DNA from: Gnomoniopsis sp. IMI 355080
Taxonomy: Eukaryota > Ascomycota > Sordariomycetes > Diaporthales > Gnomoniaceae
Assembly (NCBI GenBank): GCA_027946555.1
Contig: JAPEVC010000076.1
Span: 1 to 64,000, forward strand
Length of the DNA stretch: 64,000 bases
Reading direction: 5' to 3'
In this document: piece after piece, positions 11,940 to 23,289 of the stretch
Position numbering within the stretch: position 1 is the stretch's first letter
How the letters are laid out: every line of letters begins with the position of its first letter
Made by a program: the position numbers and the translations under genes
The notes under the pieces: model-generated
What the model was told of the DNA's origin: nothing
Database searches by the model: none
Seen by the model: the letters and a program-made list of their open reading frames with translations, nothing else

Positions 11940-12852
11940 TGCTGATATGCCCGCCGAAATCTTTCAGAACATCTTGCTGTACGACTTCATGCTTCACATG
12001 ACGTCTACGCCATCCCCTCGCACGGAAGTAGAGTACATCTATTCTACATGTTTTGTGGGGAGTTCGGTCACCGATAGGAGCCTTAGAATCGAGCATAATC
12101 TGACTGTAGTCCTCAGACCACCTCTAGATATCACGAGAAGCAATACGCCATACATTGACCACTGTGGCAAAGCACTGCTTCAGAGTGATGGAGAGACGCC
12201 GAGACTGGAATTTTCAGGTCTCAATTTCCAAGGACAAGGAGAAATTGGTGGTACCGAGGAATATTCATGGGTTTCAACTTGAACTCCACGAGTGTAATCT
12301 AGTGACAGCGTTGTCAACTTTACCCAAAACGGGCCCGAAAAAGTTTGTACCACCTTGAGTACGACTCCTGCTGGTGATCTTGCTGCCTTGGTTGGCTTGA
12401 CCTGCCGCATTTATGACGCTGTGGACCCTGAAGCCGGCCTGTTCTCGCTTTGCTATGGCAGATTTGAGCATGGCTGTTACGGCGGCTGAAGAGGAAGCTG
12501 AGCAAGAGCCGGCCTCGAACGCCGAGGTAGGTACTTATTTTGATGAGTCCTACCAGAGCGTGTTGCATATCGCAACTCAAAGAGGGCATGGGGATCTTGT
12601 CGCTATCCTTCTCAGTTCAGGATTGAATGCGGATGCGCTTCCAAGGTTGACAACAAGTTGAACACTCCATTGCATCGGGAATTGCAATAATCATTGACCT
12701 TGGTGATAAACAAGCTATTTCAGCACGATTCGGATCCAAATTCGATGTTGGTAGGAAGGACACCGGTACACCTTGCAGTGTCCGTTGGTTCAGTTGAGAT
12801 TGTCCAACTACAGGTCGAGTATGGGGGCGACGTGTTGAGAAAGCTGAAAGCA
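11940..12852 (+). pseudogene. Broken F-box/ankyrin-repeat gene
   Basis: A frame opening at 11947 reads MPAEIFQNILLY, like the F-box-type start (LPAEI..) of fungal ankyrin proteins, and runs to a stop at 12282. Further on, in other frames, come TPAGDLAALVGL (about 12362), then SVLHIATQRGHGDLVAILL (about 12560-12620) and RTPVHLAVSVGSVEIVQL (about 12745-12810). The last two are plain ankyrin repeats with the TxLHxA and G..EIV.LLL patterns. They cannot be joined in one frame by ordinary introns because stops interrupt them, so this is a decayed gene. Only about 900 bases survive. What the intact gene did is unknown. Confidence 0.68.
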
Positions 12853-15063
12853 ATCGGTCGTAGTGACTCGTGAGAGTCTCTCAGTGAAGCTCATACGTAC
12901 TGTTTTCCGCCTTCAGCCTTGAAGTGGCACTATGGACATGATTTGATCCTGTCGCAGGCGTGTGATACTCCCTCCTGAGGTAGGTACCTAGGTAGCCTTG
13001 TCCGAAATCAAAGTGTCTCTTGATATACATACTCAAATGCTCGCATAAATTACCAAACCATCATGATTGAATAATTTTCGTATCTTGTAAAACACTTAGA
13101 CGGTTGTTGTTTTGTGACAAAATTATCACGAGCGGATGATCGATCTGATCTCGTTGATGTGGGGGGTGGGGTCCATCACCATTTGTGAAGGCTCACAGTA
13201 ATGCTGTGCTAAAGACGGTCATTCACCTGGACAATTTTGGCTCATTCACTTCTTGCTCTTTGCAGAATTACCAGAATGTGTTTGTGCAGTCGTGCTGCAC
13301 TTCCCTGGCGAGTATGAACTGTTGTTGTCTTCAGATCAGGAATCGTTCACTTGGGATGAACACGTAGATATATGAGTAGGCCACATTCCTTTCTTTGCAT
13401 ATAATGAGTGACGAGTCAAATCGCTTTGTTAATCGCACGCAGTGGCAAGATCCCGACAAGTCCGTGGATATGAATCTCCGCCAGCAAATCTCTACCCATC
13501 CGCAGGTTGAACTGGGTACCCGGCTCGAACACATGAACTCTCTACCGAGTTCTCACTTCAATATCTGCTTGCTGATCGGCATACGCTCGTTGCGGGTGAA
13601 GGCTTGTTCTCCTATCTTAGGCCGGACACAGCGCAAAGGTTGCTCTGCGATCTAGCGGTGGGCATTCGTCAAATTGCTTTAAACTCAGGGAAATGAAGCG
13701 CACGTCTTGCTCAACAAGCGAAGTGATCAAGCAGGCAAGTCTGTAATGCGAAGGGTCACTGGTGGTTCAGAACGGAGCGTTATTGAACTGTATGCTGAAC
13801 CGTATGTATAAGCGCTTCTGGCACTTAGTCCAAAGATTCTCCTTTTCTTCGCTTAAATATCTCCAAATCGAAATTAACGGCACAATAAGCCGCTGTTGCT
13901 TCGGTCTATTCTGCATTCACGATTGTAGCTACCAATTTCATACCACAATGTTTCATGTCCAAAAGTGTTCACTCGGACTTCCAGATCAACAGGGAACGCA
14001 CTTTCCGACATGGCGGCTACCTACGAGCTCACTAACAAGCATGGCCCGCATCCTACCCCGATATTCATCAAGCACGACACAAACACTGTTAGTGGACTGA
14101 CGCAGTTTCCTTGATATATATATTTACAGCCTGCCTTCATTTCGCTTGATATACTAGAATCAGCACAGAGGAAGTGGTAGAATCCGTTCATTTTCATTTA
14201 CAAGTAACGTATGCCTAAACTGAGACCTTGGTACGAATAGCGACAACGCACGAATGTGTTATATAAACAACAAGAGACTTTTCGGAATTTTACCATTCCT
14301 TTTTTGGGCGACTACGGTCTGCTAGACTAGCTTTTGGCGTGGAATTGCAATTCCGCGTATCACAATCTCACAAGTCAGTCCATCTCCCTGGCAATGTTCT
14401 AAGTTCCGGTTGTTCCGTTCCCTCATCTTCGATAACGTGGGTTACCCATAGAAACGTGCTAGTACGCTCTCCGCGCGATTATGAGCGTGTGCTTGACTCA
14501 GACTACGACTTGGGTTCCACCTGTATGTCCGCGCGGTGAGGGAAGAGGGCTTGCGTGATACTATTAGGGTTCGCAAGTCGCAGGACTAGATGGCTTGAAC
14601 AGCGCTTGATTTTCAATTGAAAGTGTGATTGGATGTTCCATCTAATCGCCGTGATCGTGCACCAGCAAGAAGCAAAGGGCTCTTGTAAAAGGTCGCGGGA
14701 CAGAAAATGATGGAACTTGTGTACATAGTATCATAGCTTGTTCCGGCTGCATTACTCAAGCTCGGCCGAATAAATGAGAGCCAAGCTTGTGGTTTAAGGT
14801 TTGATTGACTGGGTCTTCTTTTCAATTGTTTCGAATCGTGTAAAAGAGCCTAGACAATGTTAGTTGTGTATTCGAAAATTGTGAAAACATATATTATTGG
14901 CCTCTAACCCTCTGTATTCCTTCTATCTCGGACTCGCTCGTAGTCATCGCCCTTTCACTCATTTCAATCCGGGACCCGACTTTCCTTCATCAATCTCACT
15001 CATTGATTCTTCCTTGCCGAAGTTAATTACGGTTAAATCAGCCCGTTATTTTTCTAAAACAAA
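12853..15063. other. Gene-poor stretch
   Basis: 2.2 kb with no supportable gene. It contains a GGTAGGTACCTAGGTAGC palindrome run (12979-12996), moderately AT-rich sequence, and scattered frames of 60-110 codons with no domains (for example 13395-13655 and 13762-14100). It may be decayed sequence linked to the adjacent ankyrin pseudogene. Confidence 0.45.
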
Positions 15064-15658
15064 ATGCAATTCGGAAAATATCTGTCTCTTGCCGCGGTCG
15101 CCGCCCCTATGGTGTCAGCCGCTGCTGTTGCCAAGTCCGCACGTGATGCCGGCTTGTCAAGTGAGGATCCCGGCCACAGCACTCCATGCCACCGCACTTA
15201 CTGACAAGGTATTACAGTTTCCTATGCCGATGCCTACTTGAACGAGACTCTCAACATCGCGGACTACGGTTGCGGCACCGCCGTCAATGGCACTGTGCTC
15301 GAAAAGGTATTACCATCCAGAAACCATCCTTTGACACTCGACACTGCCAGCCGCTGACAACCATCATTCGCAGTACACCAAGTTTGTCGATGTCCTCGCT
15401 GACTACACCGCGTTGGTCGCTACTCCTTGGGCGGCAGCCGACAAGGGTGCCTGCGGGCAGTGTGTGGCCGTCACGTACACCACCGATTATGGCTTGGAAC
15501 GTACTGTCTATGCCATGACAGTGGATGCTACCGGAGGCTATTTCAACTTGGATAAGTCAGGCTTCGCAGGCCTGGGTGGCTACAATAGCTTTGCAGCTGG
15601 TACCCTTATCGGCAGCGCTACCACGGTCGGCATCGAGAAGTGCTTGAGGGCGGCCTAG
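15064..15658 (+). CDS. Small secreted cerato-platanin-like protein
   Basis: Three exons, 15064-15160, 15218-15306 and 15374-15658 (introns 57 and 67 nt), encode 156 residues. A signal peptide (MQFGKYLSLAAVAAPMVSA) and a short pro-segment precede ISYADAYLN, which resembles the VSYD start of mature cerato-platanins. The middle carries GACGQCVAVTY, like the family's CGTCWKLTY block. It is followed by an AMTVDATGGYFNL stretch similar to the AID.AGGGFN region and a final cysteine near the end (IEKC). Cerato-platanins are double-psi beta-barrel proteins released by fungi that bind chitin oligomers or loosen cellulose and can trigger plant defence. Similarity is moderate, so an expansin-like protein is the alternative. 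No neighbours within 2 kb suggest a shared pathway. Confidence 0.75.
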
Positions 15659-18600
15659 GTTATGCCACTTTGAGTCTAGGACCCTTCGCTACTGTCCTAA
15701 CAACCGCTGCACAAGACGTAAAACATCAGTCTTCCTGGTCAATAATGTTTCAATTACTTTCAGCTGTCAAATTTCTAAGTAACTCTATTTTCAATTTATA
15801 CACCCTAAGGCCATTGCCTTGAGATAAGAAACCGCAAGCGTCAAAGGCATCTTGAATAGCTCGATCAAGACCCTCGATGCTCTACCTGATGTTATTATCG
15901 GCCTCTGGCCAGTGAATTATGATGACATAGTGAAACGTTCCCACGATTACTGAGCATGAAGAAAGATTGACGTGTACTCTAGGACGAGCGGGTGCCCCGG
16001 GGTCTCCTTACACAGCAATAACTAAAGCCCCTTTCAGCTAGAACCTAATCTTAGGTTTAGTACGCAGATCACGCAAGTGACTTGGTGACTGCCAGAGCTT
16101 TACATGTATGAAAATAACACTGAATATTTTCAATGGGAAATTTATCACCAAATTTAGACATCGCGACGCCAGTACCCTCGCGATGTGCTTGATGAATGCA
16201 CTGGCCAACGTCGTTGGACACGGCTGTGCCAAGCATAAGCCAGCCCTACCCCAAGGCTGACGGGACAATATCCGATTGGCCATACGTTATCGCGCTAACG
16301 TTCGACTTACACGAGGCTGCATAACACACACATCCCATAGATTGCATCCACGTGCCCCCTTCCCGCCCCGAACGGCGCATAGCCATCAAATCATCATTCA
16401 CAAAGCTCTGTCACATTTTTTGATTCCAATCATGCTCAGCTCTATTTACTCGAGGTGGCCAACAAGCTCGAATTTTCCTCACTAGCAGAGCCTCGAAAGC
16501 AGCCTGCATGTACACCTAACGCCAGAAGTTTCGCTTTCAGGTTGCTTTGACCCCCGAAAGTTATGTCTCCCAGTTAATGAATGTTGCGAGTATAATATGC
16601 CTAAGTAGATTTCGTTTACTGGTCAGATTGCTCCTTCGCAGGGGATCTCACCTCTGCACAGCAGCGAGCGAACGCGAGCCACCCAAGCCCTCATCGCCGA
16701 AAGCCTAATTCTTGTGGGCAGTATCTGGGTTTTCTTAGCTTCCTGAAGAATTTGAAAATTATTTAAACAATACTTTACGCAAAACAAAAGGACTTCACGA
16801 TGGAAATCCATCGCAGACAAATGCAAGGTATGAACAAAGAGTGCTTTTGTTCTCTCTCACAGCTTGTAATCAATAGCACGCAGTGAAAGGGTTGAAGAGT
16901 AATGCAGCAGAGTCGTCACATAGAGCAGCGCTTTTTTAGTTTTACGTTTTGTTCCGACTTCAGCGGCCATGGCCTATTGCACTCGCATTCCATGTGAGTG
17001 TGAGCCAGACCATCGAGCTTTATACGGATACTTTCGTTCTCTTCACAAATCAACCATGAAATAACAACACAGTCTTCAAAGCTCGAGAGTTCATTCAGCG
17101 GCAAACAACCATCAGGTCAAGGCTTTACGTGATACAGTCATATAACACCAGGAATTGGTTCTATACAAAGACTCGGTGAGGCCCTCTTTTTATATCTTAA
17201 AGACAACCACTATGTTCGGAAGCGACCCAGGGCATAGCGAGTAACCGAATCTGGCTGATGGGGCGGTAGAGTTACAAAGTAGAGACTGGGAGGAGTCCAC
17301 TCCAAGGGATATCATCCACCTAGTGACAGCCCGAGATTCCGTGGCAAATAAGCAAGGCGTCGCGGCTCCATGAGACCCACCCGTTCACCGACTCCTACAT
17401 CAGGAGGTCCTCACTCAAGCGGTTGGCTGCATCCCCTCTGTGTGTGGGAATCAATAGTGGGTATTTGGCTGGGAACATTGGGCTGAGTCAGGTAGGACTC
17501 GGCTTCCGGCAGCCACGCTTACGCGGCCACGATCGAACAAAGTGATAACGACTGCGCAGGATAGAAAAGAAGGGAAATATAACATCTTGAACGCCATGAT
17601 AGTTATCCCGGGCATGGTTCCAGCCAATGGCGACATAGGAGCGTCAGGACGAGACAAAAAAGTTCAGAGCAGCGACATTCAAGCCCATCCGGTGGACCTT
17701 GCCTTCAATCGGAAGTTGGCGCTGTACATTGAGCCCCTATTGATTCTATCCGACCTCCGCCGTAAGATACCTTAATGAATGATAGTCAGAGCATAATTGA
17801 CAAGATAGTAAGAGCTTTTAGATTGGAATTGACGGCATAGTGTTGTTGTAATCTCACCACGAGACCAGGGAGTGATGAGAAGCAGACCCACGCGAAGACT
17901 CAATGGGGCATTGAGTTGCTGAAAGATTGGATTAACGTATATGTTGGCTAAATCTGCATTACTGTGAGTTTCCTGCAACTGGGAGAAGGAAGTGGCCTTA
18001 CAAGCTACATATTTGTCCTTTACCTTGGTACGAAAACACGACTGATGATGTTGGAGCGCCAGGAATTTAACGTGTGGAAATTCTCTTGAGCGACCTGTAA
18101 GCTCTATAAGTTGTAGGCAAATAACACGCCAAGTGATATTGCAAGAGAACTTCAAGCCGAACCATGGCCATGCATACATGCGGTTGGCCTTGCGTGGCGG
18201 AGTGAGATGTTGTAATTGCCCACCCAGGCTTTGGACCTGCATTGATAGGAAGTGAGGACGAAATTATGTCTAGATTTAGTGCAGACATTCGGTCCCAGTA
18301 GAAGGTAGCTACTGTTATTCTGACGGAACAGATCCCGCGACTTGCGTCAGTTGTCGCGGGCCGGCGTTACAACTCCACTACCTATTTTAGGACGCTATAT
18401 CAGCTCGAGACAAAGCATCAAATCCCTATTCTCGGTCTCTATGTACAATTTCAAAGTCTTCGTCGGTTTGCCGGCATGGAGAACATGCGATTCCCGCCTT
18501 ATGCCGTTACGGATTATCTGATCGCGGTAGGTGAGGCATGTTCGGGTAGGCTGCGGAGACGTCCGACATGTGAACGCTGCATTGCTTACTTGTAACAAAC

Positions 18601-18957
18601 AAGTGCGTGTCATCCAATGGGTTCAATGCGACGTCTGGGACGAGCTACGGGCCCACTTCCCGGTAATCTCCAGCTTCACCTCAACTTTCATCTACACTGT
18701 CGCCTTTTTTTTCCTAAATTCGACGACCGATACTTTGACATACCAACAAAGGAAATCTGTGGTTGCTTGTTTACGGACATCGACATGGGACGGTGTTGAT
18801 GCGTGGCCTATATAAAGTAGACATGTCGCGTTGCACGTTTAATTGAGTTTACCAAAGCCGTGGGAAACAAATCATTCAACGCAACCTTATTTTCAAACCA
18901 CAACTCTTTCACACAACTACCTTCGTCTTTTACAAATTTCCTTCAGCTTTGAACAAA
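15659..18957. other. 3.3-kb gene-poor stretch
   Basis: No gene supported. Frames of 60-156 codons (16038-16283, 17542-17775, 17772-18242) have no domain, start context or splice pattern that I recognise. An 8-bp perfect inverted repeat CCCGCGAC/GTCGCGGG with an 11-base loop lies near 18334-18360. The last 150 bases, with a TATATAA-like element at 18810-18816 and pyrimidine-rich sequence, are probably the promoter and leader of the next gene. Confidence 0.45.
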
Positions 18958-19658
18958 ATGAGCGGCCCCTCTCCCAACGCGATGACGGAGCGTGTCATCA
19001 TTCCCGTGAGAGGTGGTGTTGATGACTGGAAAGAGCCCTACAAGCAGTTTCTCCTTACCCTCAAGGAGCAGCCTGGATTCATTAGGTCCCGATGGGGCCC
19101 TCGCAGCGAGAATATGGGGATTCTTGACCTTTTGACTGGTATGTGCAGGCCTCCTCGGCTCACTCTGTGCAATACATAGTGTTACCTCCATGTGAATGGG
19201 CTGACCAATCTCCAGGCTGGGAGTCTCCTGAGGCAAAACAGGCCTTCTTTGATGGCGAAGCCCACAAGCAGGCACTGTCACTCATGAATGGTGTCTTGAA
19301 CGGCACTCCTGTTTCCTACAGCATCAAGTTCAAGCCGTACGCTCCTAAGGATGCCATCAACGCGCCGATTGTTGAGGTGATCACCATCTCCAACTGCACC
19401 GGGGACGAGGATCAATTGAGGGCCCAAGTTGAGAAAGGATACAATCTACCGGGTGCCAGGTCGGGTGCATCAGGTTTTTCCACGGCAGAGGTGCAAGGAC
19501 ATGGAAGGATCTTCGTTGCCGTTATTGGCTGGGATAGCATCGAAGCCTCTAAAGCAGCTGACAAGTCTTACATTCCGCACGGTGCAGGAGATGTTGAGAT
19601 TCATCACGTCAACTTCCTGTTCCCCATCAAAGGATATTCTGTCACCAATACGAACTGA
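18958..19658 (+). CDS. Two-domain ABM/dimeric alpha-beta barrel protein
   Basis: Two exons, 18958-19138 and 19216-19658, phase 1 across a 77-nt intron (GTATGT donor, GCTGACC branch site), encode 207 residues. The start is the ATG in CAAAATG; the frame is also open 9 bases further up, without an ATG. The first half (ERVIIPVRGG...LLTLKEQPGFIRSRWGP...LLTGWES.EAKQAFF) has the beta-alpha-beta layout and GWES motif of antibiotic-biosynthesis-monooxygenase-like barrels. The second half repeats it (IVEVITISNCTG...ASGFSTAEVQGHGRIFVAVIGWDSIEASKAA). No signal peptide. Such proteins may be cofactor-free oxygenases or simple binding proteins; the reaction is unknown here. Its closeness to the UstYa/peptide pair is noted, but nothing proves a link. 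Confidence 0.8.
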
Positions 19659-20620
19659 TAGATGGGAAAACAAGGTCATGCCGCTGGCATCTCCGTACTT
19701 GTTTGGCTGAATGCTGTACACTCATTAGAGCTGATATTGATGTGGAGATAGCATCAAATTCGTTATGAGTTTCTCGAATACAACATCTATTGCTTCTGTG
19801 AACAACACTTCTCACTTTTGTCATGTTCATTGTGAATTGAGTTCCAGGCTCGTTCTGCAAATCAAAAGGGCCGACCTACAAGGCTTCAGATACTCAAGTA
19901 GAGCGGACGCGGAGGACGAGATAACGACGTGTCTCACATTTTCAGATCATGAGATTCCACAATGTCAATTTGAAAGTATCCACCGGGTGCTGACCTAGGC
20001 TGGACGTTGAAATGGGTCAAATTTATCGGACTCTGCAGCTATACCTACTTGGGTAGCTAAGCTGGACACAAATATCAGTGAAACACGTTCATTACCAAGA
20101 GCCTTCAGTTTCATCTGTACTTCGAGCGCCTGTCAACTTCGATGTTCCCCAACACAAGATCCGAGGGCTCGGTAGTCCGTTGAAACGTTTTCTGATATTA
20201 CCTCTTGGCGCAAATAACCTTTTGTTTGCTGCCAGTCAGTACTATATTGTGCATACGTCAATCTGCAGGTGCTTTTGTCGGGTGGCCATCCCAAAATAGT
20301 ACGTAGCCGTTGGCTCAACGGCGCGCCCACCTGCACCGGCGACGTTACGATCCGTGGAACCAATCAATTAAATGTCATCCGGTAACAATATTGATTGTTC
20401 TTGGCTCGCTGCATTCTACTATGTGGATGTGAAGCCAACAAATAAGATTCCCACACCCGGGATCCCTGCATTCCTGAGGAAGGTTTGTGTACCCCCTACG
20501 TGCGCTTGAATTTCAACAGACGAACTTTTGGCGAAGTTGACCTCCTTACGGTATATCCGGAAGGACGCTTCCGGTTTCCTTCAAGTAGTCAGGGGGAAGG
20601 CTCTCGGGGTCCGGCTCCTA
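19659..20620. other. Intergenic between convergent ABM-type and UstYa-type genes
   Basis: About 960 bases holding the 3' ends of two convergent genes. Short frames only. Nothing else recognised. Confidence 0.45.
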
Positions 20621-21682
20621 TCACGTATTAGCTGCGATCAGAACGAGTGACCATAAGATTGAACGTCTAACCTGGTTCTTCTCGGCCCAAATCCGTATGT
20701 CCTCATAGTTCTTGCAGGTGTGCTTTGTTTTGAAGTCCGGGAATGCCGCAGGGTGTTCTTGGTCGTACCATACCTGTCCCAGCACACCAGTATCGACATT
20801 GCACATAAGCACTTGGCGTAGAGTATCAAGACAATGTGCTGAAATATATGCTTAGCTCCACTTTGTGTGCTATAACCGGACCGTGACACTTACAGACATG
20901 GAGGCGTAGAATATGGGCATCATTTTGGAATGCATGAGTGCCCAAGGCTTTGTAATGGTCGTAATTGTAGTACAGAGACTTTCGTAAAAGATTCTGATAT
21001 CGTAGAGTCAGGGACCTTCTCTAATTCAAATATCACCGGTCTTACTCACTAAGCAATGCAGATGATGCAGTCCTTCAACATTGACGAAAAAGCCGCCACC
21101 GTATGCATCTGCCCTTTGTACATGATCTGAAGTCAAACCACTCAAGCGACCTTGCTCCGGAGATATGACCATGGCTCGGTCTGAACTGTCAGTCAATACA
21201 CTGTTTCAGTAAGCTCACTGCGCTGGTTACGTACAGTCAACACCCAGTGCTTCCCATGCTTCGTCCACTTCGGGGCCTGGTCCTTGTCGATACACATCTT
21301 CTGACCTGAAAGACCCATTGAATAACCTTTCTTTGTATTCTATTGGAACTTCTTTCGTCACAGGTGCTGCGCTTATGTCAATGGAGCTGCATCGCTACTT
21401 AGGTAGAGAGGGTCATCTTAGAGAAGAGCGTAACTCACAGTACTGCGTTGTATATGTAGCACACTGAGCATCCAAGTTCACAAAGCGTCCACCGAGAAAT
21501 AAGCCGAGTACACAGCTTATTGCGCTCGTAACCAACAGAGAACCTAGTATGAAAACACTCCGATGGCCCCTCACTGGGAGTAATGCCGGGGAAAACCTTT
21601 CTTCAGACGGCGTGAGCTGACCTTCACTGGTATCTGCATAACCGGCTAGAGGTTGTGACTCTGGGTCCACTCTATCGTACAT
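20621..21682 (-). CDS. UstYa-family (DUF3328) oxidative cyclase
   Basis: Five exons on the minus strand: 21682-21439, 21366-21235, 21180-21050, 20993-20894 and 20838-20621. They join at phases 1, 1, 0 and 1 and give an uninterrupted 274-residue protein. Layout: acidic cytoplasmic tail, one transmembrane helix (about residues 43-65), then the luminal domain with YSPVTKEV, EVDEAWEAL and the two family signatures HHLHC (H164-C168) and HVSHC (H201-C205), each fitting HxxHC. The segment after the second motif (LDTLRQVLMCNVDTGVLGQVWY...FPDFKTKHTC) is typical. UstYa-type enzymes catalyse oxidative macrocyclisation of ribosomal peptides (ustiloxin, asperipin, phomopsin) and related oxidations. All key motifs are intact, so it should be active. 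The first ATG of the frame at 21724 would add 14 residues. It is divergent from the repeat peptide at 22937. Confidence 0.9.
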
Positions 21683-22936
21683 CGTGATAGTGGGATCTAG
21701 ATGCACTCGAACAAAAGTATGCAAAGAAAGTTGACACGCGCAAGCCTGTCCAGTGAACCTTGGAATCTAGAATGCGTGGGCTCGGAAGAACTAGGAGATA
21801 ATGGAGAGCTCAATCGATGCGGCCGTAGTATCTAGGTTCATTTGGTTGAGTGACAGCCTCACTTGCATCCATCTTTGTGATTCACCATCAGCTACGCATC
21901 AACTTTCTTTAAGTGTAAAACTGATGAACCAGGGCTTGAGCGTCTTCGATCGTTTCCGCGACTAAGACATAGAACTTGAACTAATAAGCACCTAGGGATG
22001 GGCCGCTGCTGTTTTCGACCAGATCTGTCGGTCTTGGACGCACAGGAATTCTCAATAGGCTAGTCGCTGTGCTCTTAATCTGCGGGGAAATCGTGGTGTT
22101 CCGTCACCGAGACACGGGGTAGCTCGTATCCCATGGCGTTCAGCTTCAAGCAGCAGAGACACCAAAGACATGCCATCAATCCGTTACGCTAGGGCGCTCA
22201 CCAAGCGCCGTTCTAATTGGTATCAATGCATCGTCTTGCCGAATTGCCATGAGCACGCCAATTTCGATCATCTACTTAGACCCTACGTCGGCATTTTGAC
22301 TTCCGAATTGTCCAGAGGAGGACGACACCGGTGCGGCCGCATACGGCAACAACTAAAGATAAGTACAGGCCAATTCATGTCGACTTCACATAGCTCCATC
22401 TTGGAAGTTCTTTAGTACAAGCCACAGCGAGCCGGTCTCATTAGCTGAATATGACTTTCTCGTAATCATTAAGAATAATAAGGCAATGCCTCGGTAGTCG
22501 TCCAACTGCGACGAGGAGTATTGAGACGACCTAAGATCAATTTGTTAGGCCGGCACGTCGAAAAGCTTCGAGAGACCGCAAACGGCAAGCCCTAGGGAAG
22601 AGAGCTTACCTAGGTATTAAAGCTGCACTGGACCAGCTTCCTATGCGCTAGCATTAGCTATCACTGGCTTTTGAAGCTGGCTTTGATACTGTGTGTCATA
22701 CCTAGGAAAGCCAGCCTACGATCATTATACCTCTCTCCAAAGTGAAGTGTCTCGGTTTCTGTCATAAGCATAGGCTTATGAGCCAGATACAAAAGACTCG
22801 ATGTTCCCGGGCGAGACTTCAAGTTCAGTCGTCAGAATCATTCCAATTTCTAAGACACAACCAAGCCTCTCGTCTTTCCCCTTTTTGTTGCATACCGCCT
22901 TCTACATTCACAACCTCAATTTGACCAGCCTTCACC
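21683..22936. promoter_or_regulatory. Divergent promoter region, UstYa-type gene and repeat peptide
   Basis: 1.25 kb separating two genes transcribed away from each other, so it carries both promoters. Visible: a NotI-type GCGGCCGC (about 22334-22341), a TTACCTAGGTA element (about 22606-22616), and pyrimidine-rich CT sequence just before the peptide ATG (22850-22936), which looks like its leader. No convincing gene inside. Confidence 0.5.
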
Positions 22937-23289
22937 ATGAAGATCACAGCCGTTGTCTTTGCTGTCGTTTCCTTAGCTCTTGCCAGCCCCATCGCTGAGC
23001 CCGTCCCCGTGCCCGCTGAAGGAGACGTTGAGGCCCGGTATGTTGATGTATTTGCTTGAAGCATCAGAATCAAGACTGACCCATTTCTTGTTGCATTAGG
23101 GCGGGATATAGTTCATACGGAACTTACAAAGGTGCTGGTGCTGGTGGTAGCTACAGTTCATACGGAACTTACAATGGTGCTGGTACAGGTGGTAAATACA
23201 CTTCGTACGGAGACTACAAAAATGCTGGTAAAGGTGGTAGCTACAGTAATTACGGCTCGTACAAAAAGGACCTACAGACAGAGGAGTAG
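22937..23289 (+). CDS. Secreted Tyr/Gly-rich repeat peptide, candidate RiPP precursor
   Basis: Two exons, 22937-23037 and 23100-23289, phase 2 across a 62-nt intron (GTATGT, AGACTGACC branch site, CATTAG acceptor), encode 96 residues. A clean signal peptide (MKITAVVFAVVSLALA) is followed by a Pro/Glu pro-segment ending VEAR. The rest is a tandem repeat: three 15-residue units and a shorter fourth, consensus G-(S/K)-Y-(S/T)-(S/N)-Y-G-x-Y-(K/N)-x-A-G-x-G, then KKDLQTEE. The three Tyr of each unit are invariant. Signal peptide plus repeated short aromatic cores is how fungal dikaritin precursors (ustiloxin type) look, and a UstYa enzyme is divergently adjacent. Unlike classical precursors the units are not separated by Lys-Arg Kex2 sites. 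A structural wall or matrix peptide is the main alternative. Confidence 0.82.
23101..23265 (+). repeat. 45-bp tandem repeat inside the peptide gene
   Basis: Direct repeats of 45 bases, about 3.7 copies, in frame with the peptide. Copies one and two share the exact run TATAGT/TACAGT-TCATACGGAACTTACAA; copies three and four have drifted, with changes that keep the three tyrosine codons. Confidence 0.85.

Noticed and set aside
18334..18360. 8-bp perfect inverted repeat CCCGCGAC/GTCGCGGG
   Set aside because: Too short, and with no repeated partner, to call a site or terminator; mentioned only in the intergenic note.
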